From Sphingobacteriaceae bacterium UBA6709 (GTDB taxonomy: Bacteria > Bacteroidota > Bacteroidia > Sphingobacteriales > Sphingobacteriaceae): a DNA stretch of 19,714 nucleotides. A program made the position numbers and the translations under genes. This document shows positions 13,702 to 19,714 of the stretch, piece after piece (the first letter of the stretch is position 1; every line of letters begins with the position of its first letter). The notes beneath the pieces were generated by a model that saw only the letters and a program-made list of their open reading frames with translations, was not told the origin of the DNA and did no database searches. The stretch is from positions 1 to 19,714 of the forward strand of contig DKIV01000039.1 in NCBI GenBank assembly GCA_002454425.1, written 5' to 3'.

Positions 13702-16700
13702 ATGGCCGCTAAAGCAAAACCCCAAACAGCAGGAGTTGGCAAAAATGGATTGACGTTTACTCGTTTCTTTTCGAAAGAGGGGGTAAGTGTTTATGATCAA
13801 TTTAAGTATGAAAGACGATCCTCGGTGATCAGAAATCCCAGCGGTGATGCCGTTTTCGAGATGAACGACGTTGAGGTTCCCAGCTCCTGGAGTCAGGTGG
13901 CAACGGATATTCTTGCTCAAAAATACTTCCGGAAAGCTGGGGTTCCCCAGCCCGATGGATCGCTCGGCTCTGAGAATAGCATTAAACAGGTGGCACATCG
14001 TATGGCTGCATGCTGGAAAACCTGGGGACTTAACCATGGTTATTTCGCCACAGAACAAGACGCTTCAATATTTTATGACGAGTTAGTTTATTGTATTGTA
14101 GGTCAGCTCGCCGCTCCTAACTCCCCGCAATGGTTTAATACTGGCTTGCATTCTAGTTATGGTATTTCCGGTAAGCCTCAGGGGCATTATTTTGTTGACC
14201 CAACTACGGAGGAATTAAAGAAATCGACCTCCGCCTATGAACGCCCTCAGCCTCACGCCTGTTTTATCTTATCTGTAAATGACGATCTGGTAAATGAAGG
14301 AGGAATTATGGATCTGTGGGTTCGCGAGGCTCGCATCTTCAAATATGGCTCGGGCGTGGGCACAAATTTCTCATCTATACGGGGCGAAAATGAAAAGCTC
14401 TCAGGAGGAGGATATTCCTCTGGATTGATGTCTTTTTTGAGGATAGGTGACCGTGCTGCCGGTGCTATTAAATCGGGAGGTACCACGCGACGTGCCGCTA
14501 AGATGGTGTGTCTTGACATGGATCACCCTGAAATTGAAAAGTTTGTAAATTGGAAAGTTGAAGAGGAGCGGAAGGTGGCGGCGCTGATAGCCGCGGGATA
14601 TTCATCAGACTATGAAGGTGAAGCCTACCGTACCGTGGCAGGGCAGAACTCCAATAATTCTGTGCGTATTCCCAATGCTTTTTTTAAAGCGCTGGAGCAT
14701 GATGATAAATGGGATCTTATTGGTCGTACCAATGGCAAGGTCTTGAAATCAATACCGGCAGAAAAGCTGTGGCAGGATATTGCTTTTGCGGCCTGGGCTT
14801 GTGCAGATCCGGGGGTTCAGTTTGATACGACTATCAACGAGTGGCATACCTGTCCGGAGGGTGGCCGTATAAATGCGTCCAACCCGTGTTCCGAGTATAT
14901 GTTCCTCGACAATACAGCTTGCAATCTAGCCTCGTTGAACCTTGCTCATTTCTTTGACCCGGAATCCTTCTCCTTTGATGTAAAAGCCTTCGAACACGCG
15001 TGTCGGCTATGGACGGTAGTGTTGGAAATATCGGTATTGATGGCGCAGTTTCCTTCGCCGGAGGTTGCCCAGCTTTCCTATGATTATCGTACGCTTGGAT
15101 TAGGCTATGCTAATTTGGGCTCGATGCTGATGGTTGCCGGCATCCCTTACGATAGCGACAAAGCAAGAGCTATTGGTGGAGCTATCACAGCAATAATGAC
15201 GGGTACCGCCTACTCTACTTCGGCAGAGATGGCCCGTGAATTGGGCACCTTCAGCAAGTTTGAAGAAAACAAGGTGCACATGATGAGGGTGATGAGAAAT
15301 CACCGCTTTGCGGCATATAATTCCACGGGGAACTTTGAAGGTCTGGAGGTTGTGCCTCCGGGTATAGATCCCCGATATTGTCCCGATTATCTGCTGGCTG
15401 CCGCATGTAACGCCTGGGATAAGGCCGTTGATTGGGGAGAAAGATATGGATACCGAAACGCGCAGACGACGGTGATCGCTCCTACCGGCACTATTGGATT
15501 GGTAATGGATTGCGATACTACCGGTATTGAACCTGATTTCGCGCTGGTGAAGTTTAAGAAACTTTCAGGCGGAGGATATTTTAAGATCATCAATCAGGCC
15601 GTTCCGCAAGCGCTAAGTAATCTCGGCTACAAAGAGCATGAGGTTACCGCCATTGTTAATTATGCGAAAGGTGCTGCAACACTTCAGGGCGCTCCGCATA
15701 TCAATTCAGAGACCTTGCTGCATAAAGGCTTCACACAGCCAGAAATAGATAAACTAGATAAAGCCGTTATTTCCGCTTTTGAGATCGGTTTTGTTTTTAA
15801 TCATTGGACACTGGGCGAGGATTGCCTCAAACGTCTGGGCTTTAAACCTGAGAAGTACCATGCCCCTGATTTTAATTTATTGAAGGCTTTAGGCTTTAGT
15901 CGCCAGCAGATTGCCGAAGCGAATGAGTATGTGTGCGGCAGCATGACCATTGAGGGGGCGCCTTATTTACAGGAAATTCATTATCCTGTTTTTGATTGCG
16001 CCAATAGATGTGGTGTTAAAGGCAAGCGATATATACATGCTCACGGCCATATTAAGATGATGGCCTCGGCGCAACCATTTCTTTCAGGGGCGATCTCCAA
16101 AACGATTAACTTACCCAATGAAGCTACGGTTGAAGAGATTAAAGACTGTTATGAGATGTCCTGGAAGCTGGCGCTCAAAGCGAACGCTTTATATAGGGAT
16201 GGATGCAAATTGTCGCAGCCTTTATCTACAAAAGTTGACGTGGCTGAAGAGGATACCGTCGAAGAGGTATTGGGGGAAGCTGCTGATATTAAGCTAAGTG
16301 ATTTAACACCGGAACAAGTTCTTGAGGCTGCCAGAGCAATTATTGAGCGCTCGACTGACACAACATTTAAGAGACAGTTGTCATCGGTAGTGCAGCGTAA
16401 GGTGCTTCCCGCCAAACGTAGGGGTTTTACTCAGAAGGCCGCTGTTGGAGGACAAACAATATATGTTCGCACGGGAGAATATGAAGACGGCACCGTTGGG
16501 GAGATCTTTGTGGATATGCATAAAGAGGGGGCGACGTTTAGGTCGCTAATGAACTGCTTCGCAATTGCTGTTTCTGTAGGCTTGCAGTATGGTGTGCCTC
16601 TTGAAGAGTTTGTAGATAAATTCGTATTTACACGATTCGAGCCATCGGGCATGGTATCGGGACATGAAAATATTAAAAGCTCGACGTCTATTGTCGATTA

Positions 16701-17004
16701 TATTTTTAGAATGCTAGGGTTTGAATATCTGAATAGGTCTGATTTGGTGCACGTTATTGCTGAGCAGGATGTTGTATTGGGAAATCCGCAGATGGATGCA
16801 TCGGATGAAGATCCCTTGAAACATGTGGAAGAGTTGCATCCTCAGGCAGAGAAACACGTTCGCCCCAAATTAAAACCGGTACTTGACATCTCGGGTGGCG
16901 CACAATCTGATGCTCCGGCTTGTTCAAATTGCGGGCATATTATGGTTCGGTCGGGCACATGTTATAAGTGTCTGAACTGTGGAACTCAAGGAGGCTGCTC
17001 CTAG
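13702..17004 (+). CDS. nrdJ: Adenosylcobalamin-dependent (class II) ribonucleoside-diphosphate reductase
   Basis: Large class II ribonucleotide reductase (1100 aa) that makes deoxyribonucleotides using a radical from adenosylcobalamin, without oxygen and without an NrdB subunit. The active-site pair is C187 (PHACFILSV) and C407 (DNTACNLASLNL). The radical cysteine C396 and E398 lie in NPCSEY, with N394. The GSGVGTNFS loop (216-224) and the phosphate-binding PTGTIGLVMD segment are present. The C-terminus carries a zinc ribbon with four cysteines in two CxxC-type pairs (CSNCGH and CYKCLNCG) and a terminal GGCS, expected to relay electrons to the active site. The length fits the long Bacteroidota NrdJ form. 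It is monocistronic, with its own leader and a strong terminator at 17036-17070. No cobalamin riboswitch is visible upstream. Confidence 0.95.
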   Translation: MAAKAKPQTAGVGKNGLTFTRFFSKEGVSVYDQFKYERRSSVIRNPSGDAVFEMNDVEVPSSWSQVATDILAQKYFRKAGVPQPDGSLGSENSIKQVAHRMAACWKTWGLNHGYFATEQDASIFYDELVYCIVGQLAAPNSPQWFNTGLHSSYGISGKPQGHYFVDPTTEELKKSTSAYERPQPHACFILSVNDDLVNEGGIMDLWVREARIFKYGSGVGTNFSSIRGENEKLSGGGYSSGLMSFLRIGDRAAGAIKSGGTTRRAAKMVCLDMDHPEIEKFVNWKVEEERKVAALIAAGYSSDYEGEAYRTVAGQNSNNSVRIPNAFFKALEHDDKWDLIGRTNGKVLKSIPAEKLWQDIAFAAWACADPGVQFDTTINEWHTCPEGGRINASNPCSEYMFLDNTACNLASLNLAHFFDPESFSFDVKAFEHACRLWTVVLEISVLMAQFPSPEVAQLSYDYRTLGLGYANLGSMLMVAGIPYDSDKARAIGGAITAIMTGTAYSTSAEMARELGTFSKFEENKVHMMRVMRNHRFAAYNSTGNFEGLEVVPPGIDPRYCPDYLLAAACNAWDKAVDWGERYGYRNAQTTVIAPTGTIGLVMDCDTTGIEPDFALVKFKKLSGGGYFKIINQAVPQALSNLGYKEHEVTAIVNYAKGAATLQGAPHINSETLLHKGFTQPEIDKLDKAVISAFEIGFVFNHWTLGEDCLKRLGFKPEKYHAPDFNLLKALGFSRQQIAEANEYVCGSMTIEGAPYLQEIHYPVFDCANRCGVKGKRYIHAHGHIKMMASAQPFLSGAISKTINLPNEATVEEIKDCYEMSWKLALKANALYRDGCKLSQPLSTKVDVAEEDTVEEVLGEAADIKLSDLTPEQVLEAARAIIERSTDTTFKRQLSSVVQRKVLPAKRRGFTQKAAVGGQTIYVRTGEYEDGTVGEIFVDMHKEGATFRSLMNCFAIAVSVGLQYGVPLEEFVDKFVFTRFEPSGMVSGHENIKSSTSIVDYIFRMLGFEYLNRSDLVHVIAEQDVVLGNPQMDASDEDPLKHVEELHPQAEKHVRPKLKPVLDISGGAQSDAPACSNCGHIMVRSGTCYKCLNCGTQGGCS

Positions 17005-17035
17005 TTTGAGGTAGTAGTTAGCTTATCGTTATTTT

Positions 17036-17070
17036 GCCCGGGAGAAATCAATTCTTCCGGGCTTTTATTT
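17036..17070 (+). terminator. Intrinsic terminator of nrdJ
   Basis: GCCCGGGAGAA (17036-17046) pairs with TTCTTCCGGGC (17052-17062) over 11 bp with one G-U wobble and a 5-nt loop, and is followed by TTTTATTT (17063-17070). It lies 31 bp past the nrdJ stop codon. There is no U tract on the opposite side, so it serves nrdJ and not the converging pspC gene. Confidence 0.9.
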
Positions 17071-17110
17071 CGGCTTCGTAGCTGTAACGTTCTTCTTGGG
17101 TGACTATCTC

Positions 17111-18688
17111 TTAGTTGTTATAGTTCTCATCTGGAACCGGCTCCTCGCTTGTATGGTTTCTGTCGAGGCGGATCGTATCGCATTGCATCCCTCCTGCTGA
17201 CATGATCCAACGACTGGCTTTATCGTAATCATCTCCTTCGCCACATGCGTCAAAGTCGAGGTTTTCTATCTTCCAGCGCAATTCTTTAGCGATAATGACC
17301 TTCGTGTTTTCTGGTATTTTTACTGTGATTTTTACCTCCTGACCACGGTAGAGAGATTTATTGCCGATAAATAAATACTTGTCGAGGTTCAGCGCTGAGT
17401 CTGCCTGTACAAAATTGTAGGAAACATTTCTTGCATAGCGGAGGGCTGTTTCAAAATCTCTGCCCTTGGAAGAAACCTGTTTTGTAACGCTGAGTTTGCC
17501 GTCAGCACTTTTCTCAATGGCGATATCTACGTTCGAGTAACTATTATTGTCAAAGGAATCGTCCTGAACAATCTTGATTTTGCTAATTGATAAATTGAAG
17601 CGTATGCTGTCTTCTTTGCTAAGATTTTTCAGAGAATTACTGTTAAGATACAGTGTAGACACTGATTTTAACACGGTCGTCTCTTCAAACTTTGCTTCTT
17701 GCCTGAACTCCGCGGAAATCCTTGTCGCATAATAAATGCTGAACATTAATCCGCCTAACCAGATCATAAGCAGTGAAAAGGATAGCGCCCGGGTGTTTGT
17801 GCGAATGTTGAAGAGCAACTTCACCGTGAAGATCAATAGCGCGGCAAAAGGTATAGCACTGATTACAAAGGCACATATCACTACCGGAACGCGGTACTCG
17901 GGGTTTAAAGCGTTAAAGGGATGCGCGTTAAGATAGAAGTCGCTTAATCCAAGTAATCCGGCTAAGGATGCGAGCAGGGAAAGCAATGAAAGACTTGAGA
18001 CTATGAGGAGAAATACGCCGAAAGCTTTGACGATAAATTTGCAAGCTTTAACAAGAAATTTTCCCACGTATTTTAATAGGTCGGCAATTAAGTTGGTAGC
18101 TTTATTTATACCGGGACTCAGGTTCTGTACCTCATAATCAAAGTTGCGTTTTATGTTTTGCAGGTTTACGGGTTCTCCCTTCATTGCCATTTTTTCGGCC
18201 CTTGTTTTAGCTTCGGGAACTACCGCCCAGAGAAGGATGTATATGATAACGCCCGTGCCCCAAAGCAATGTAGCAACAAAGGTGAGGAGTCTGACCCATT
18301 TAATATCGATATTAAAATAGTAAGCAAGGCCCGCGCATACTCCTCCAATTACACGTTCATCGGGATCCCGGTATAGTTTGCGTTCGTGGCGGTTTTGCGA
18401 TTGAAAGCTCTGCTCCTCATCAGGATTTTCGAACTGATTGGCACTTCCCATCGTCTTTATAACGTCTGTTACATCCGCGGTAACGATAACGTCAGAATTG
18501 CGTTGTTGAAGTAATTCAGCAAACATTTCGGCAAGTCGATTTTCAATATCTGTTACGATTTCTTCTGAATCTGCTGTATAGGCAAAATGCTGCTTCACAT
18601 CGGTCATGTACGACTGGAGCATTTCGTAGGCGTCTTCCTCGATATGGAAAACGGTCCCGTTGATGTTTATGATTATGGTCTTATTCAT
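17111..18688 (-). CDS. PspC-domain membrane protein
   Basis: A 525-aa membrane protein with a PspC domain, a module tied to envelope stress (phage shock) responses. The N-terminal 100 residues are soluble and helical (MNKTIIININGTVFHIEEDA, then a DIENRLAEMF segment), a form common in Bacteroidota. The PspC domain spans about 103-160 (KLYRDPDERVIGGVCAGLAYYFNID, ending in a membrane helix and WAVVPEA). Further membrane helices lie near 221-247, 267-290 and 303-320. The last 200 residues are soluble, beta-rich and of unknown role; the sequence repeats short charged stretches but I recognise no domain. It lies 60 bp downstream of the padR gene on the same strand, an arrangement seen repeatedly in this phylum, and is probably repressed by that PadR protein. 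Confidence 0.87.
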   Translation of the reverse strand: MNKTIIININGTVFHIEEDAYEMLQSYMTDVKQHFAYTADSEEIVTDIENRLAEMFAELLQQRNSDVIVTADVTDVIKTMGSANQFENPDEEQSFQSQNRHERKLYRDPDERVIGGVCAGLAYYFNIDIKWVRLLTFVATLLWGTGVIIYILLWAVVPEAKTRAEKMAMKGEPVNLQNIKRNFDYEVQNLSPGINKATNLIADLLKYVGKFLVKACKFIVKAFGVFLLIVSSLSLLSLLASLAGLLGLSDFYLNAHPFNALNPEYRVPVVICAFVISAIPFAALLIFTVKLLFNIRTNTRALSFSLLMIWLGGLMFSIYYATRISAEFRQEAKFEETTVLKSVSTLYLNSNSLKNLSKEDSIRFNLSISKIKIVQDDSFDNNSYSNVDIAIEKSADGKLSVTKQVSSKGRDFETALRYARNVSYNFVQADSALNLDKYLFIGNKSLYRGQEVKITVKIPENTKVIIAKELRWKIENLDFDACGEGDDYDKASRWIMSAGGMQCDTIRLDRNHTSEEPVPDENYNN

Positions 18689-18748
18689 GTTGGTGGTATG
18701 GAAAATAGATGATGCTAGGTTGTCTTACGCTGCGAGGTTGATGTTTGT

Positions 18749-19111
18749 TTATTGGGAGGCCGCCTCGTTTCCCGGTCGCTCGGAGGTACCAGCAATTGAC
18801 GTGTTTACTGCGTATACGAGTTCTTGCCAGGTGAGATCCAGTTTTCTGAGGACTTCAGCGCCTTCTTCCGTGAGTTTGTAATATTTACGAGGAGGACCTG
18901 ACGTCGATTCAACCCAATTATAACTGAGCAAGCCATTATTTTTTAGTCTTGTTAGTAGTGGATAAAGCGTACCCTCTACTACCAGTAAGCGAGCAAGCTT
19001 AAGCTCATTTATAATGTCTGAAGCATAAATCTCTCCCCTCGAAATGACAGAAAGAATGCAGTATTCTAGGATGCCTTTTCGCATTTGGGTTTGTGTATTT
19101 TCTACTATCAT
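18749..19111 (-). CDS. PadR-family transcriptional regulator
   Basis: A 120-aa winged-helix regulator of the PadR family. I start it at ATG 19109-19111 (MIVENTQTQMRKGILEYCIL), the standard N-terminus for Bacteroidota PadR proteins; a longer in-frame extension to 19252 is AT-rich, crosses the promoter and has no family support. The DNA-binding domain is residues about 10-85, including GEIYASDIINEL and VVEGTLYPLLTRLKNNGLL, with the STSGPPRKYYKLTEEG wing. It is the first gene of padR-pspC and probably controls its own operon through the dyad at 19137-19150. The likely trigger is envelope or antimicrobial stress by analogy with other PadR-PspC pairs; this is inference. Confidence 0.92.
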   Translation of the reverse strand: MIVENTQTQMRKGILEYCILSVISRGEIYASDIINELKLARLLVVEGTLYPLLTRLKNNGLLSYNWVESTSGPPRKYYKLTEEGAEVLRKLDLTWQELVYAVNTSIAGTSERPGNEAASQ

Positions 19112-19115
19112 AATA

Positions 19116-19147
19116 CAAAGATATATGTTTTGTTTAGTATTATGCAA
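19116..19147 (-). promoter_or_regulatory. Promoter of padR-pspC, near-leaderless
   Basis: On the minus strand TATCTTTG (plus 19116-19123) is an exact TAnnTTTG -7 box. A TTG (plus 19145-19147) lies 21 bp upstream, within the known 17-23 bp range. Only four bases separate the -7 box from the padR ATG, so transcription should begin at or within the start codon and the mRNA would be leaderless or nearly so. Confidence 0.55.
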
Positions 19148-19150
19148 TAC
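19137..19150. promoter_or_regulatory. Dyad GTATT-N4-AATAC, candidate PadR operator
   Basis: GTATT (19137-19141) and AATAC (19146-19150) are perfect inverted arms around ATGC. The dyad overlaps the -33 element of the padR promoter, a position where a bound repressor would block RNA polymerase. PadR operators are often AT-rich dyads of this type (ATGT/ACAT-like arms), and autoregulation is common, but the match to any consensus is loose. Confidence 0.4.
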
Positions 19151-19428
19151 ATAGTAGTATATAATTTGAAAAATGTAGTCGCACGAGGTTTGATATATAA
19201 AATAACCGAAATGAATTCTCCTGTCGTCGAACCCTTTTTTTGTCTTACACAATCAACCCAATAGGGTTTCTGTACCGTGCGTTGTTGTTTTAACTTTACA
19301 GAAAACTCAACCTCTTGTCATTATGGAAAATACGATACCTGTCGACGTTTAAAACTTAAACTATAAGTGTAATAGATGCTTTGAATAATATTGAAGCTTA
19401 AAATCTTCGTTATTAGGGTACTTTTACA

Positions 19429-19714
19429 ATGCGGAACTGTCGTCAAAAAAATTTCTTAATTATTTATATTTTGTTCTTCGCGGTTGCCGTGCTCATTTCC
19501 TGAGACGGTGGACGCTCCCGCTGGTAAATCTTGGTTCGAGGCTCAGCCTAGAGCATTCCAGCCCCTGATGCTTCTCATCCCCGGACAAGGTGCTTCGCCA
19601 TTCCTCTTCCCCTCACAGCTATCCACCTGCTACCTACCTGTTCCGAGTCTGACTCGAGACTGCTTCGTACCAGACAGCACTGGTCATCGACATTTCATGG
19701 GCATTTCATCGACA
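19429..19714 (+). pseudogene. Probable frameshifted 5' end of a lipoprotein gene, cut by window edge
   Basis: ATG 19429 opens a 24-codon frame, MRNC...FFAVAVLIS, then TGA at 19501. The peptide looks like a lipoprotein signal: charged N-terminus, hydrophobic core and VLIS where a lipobox would read VLISC. Reading on from 19502, shifted by one base, gives 71 codons without a stop to the window end, beginning ETVDAPAGKSWFEAQP. Restoring two bases at 19501-19502 would make a Cys codon and join the two frames as LISC-ETVDAP. That is what a small deletion, or a sequencing or assembly error, at the lipobox would look like. Against this, the downstream part is about 55% GC while the preceding 120 bp are about 32%, and the later residues do not resemble a family I know, so a junction with foreign DNA is the main alternative. 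Confidence 0.4.

Larger units (their letters stand above)
19112..19428. other. Intergenic region between padR and the right-edge gene remnant
   Basis: Beyond the padR promoter and dyad, this AT-rich stretch has no gene I can support. A nine-codon plus-strand frame (ATG 19323, MENTIPVDV, stop at 19350-19352) follows a near-consensus -7 box TAACTTTA (19291-19298). It could be a chance frame or the start of a decayed gene. The candidate lipoprotein start at 19429 is bounded upstream by an in-frame TAG at 19414. Confidence 0.5.

Noticed and set aside
13702..17004. Several frames of 60-130 codons on the opposite strand of nrdJ
   Set aside because: They are shadows of the nrdJ reading frame with no family features.
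19112..19252. 47-residue N-terminal extension of PadR
   Set aside because: It crosses a consensus promoter, is AT-rich with unlikely protein composition, and family members begin at the MIVENTQ-type position.
1..19714. CRISPR array, tRNA, rRNA or complete insertion sequence
   Set aside because: I saw no regularly spaced repeats, cloverleaf genes, rRNA segments or transposase frames in the window.

Overview
The window reads as chromosomal DNA of a Bacteroidota member, most likely of the order Sphingobacteriales (a Pedobacter/Mucilaginibacter-like organism). The clues are the IPExxxVDY-family protein next to pyruvate kinase, an acpP-fabF pair, a BlaI/M56 pair whose M56 protein carries TonB-plug-like repeats, PadR-PspC pairing, a three-gene Mla/MCE transporter with TAATG overlaps, Bacteroidota-type promoters (-7 box TAnnTTTG) and starts that mostly lack a strong Shine-Dalgarno. 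The genus call is inference; no rRNA or tRNA is present to anchor it.

Layout. 1-299: no convincing gene, ending in a long hairpin downstream of a secreted GH29 alpha-L-fucosidase (300-2384, minus). 2385-2555: divergent control region with two tandem BlaI-type dyads. 2556-4810: blaI-like repressor and M56 antirepressor, ATGA-coupled. 4846-5916 (minus): PA0069-type radical SAM protein ending in a clamp-binding-like QLDLF. 5917-6163: divergent control region. 6164-8696: mlaE-mlaF-mlaD operon for envelope lipid transport. 8858-9589 (minus): rnc. 9850-11359 (minus): acpP-fabF with its own promoter and terminator. 11509-13414 (plus): IPExxxVDY protein and pyruvate kinase, then a terminator. 13471-13701: a dyad-rich nrdJ leader. 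13702-17004: adenosylcobalamin-dependent ribonucleotide reductase, then a strong terminator. 17111-19111 (minus): padR-pspC operon. 19112-19714: a non-coding stretch, then what looks like the broken 5' end of a lipoprotein gene at a sharp composition change.

The central part is housekeeping: lipid synthesis (acpP, fabF), lipid trafficking (mla), RNA processing (rnc), glycolysis (pyk) and dNTP synthesis (nrdJ). The flanks carry sensing and envelope-response modules (blaI/M56, padR/pspC) and one glycan-degrading enzyme.

I found no clear new multi-gene system. The points most worth a second look are regulatory or architectural: the two BlaI-type dyads 20 bp apart, an inverted pair of identical DnaA-box 9-mers upstream of nrdJ, the clamp-like motif on the radical SAM protein, an exact 48-residue repeat in MlaD, and the frameshifted lipoprotein start at the right edge.
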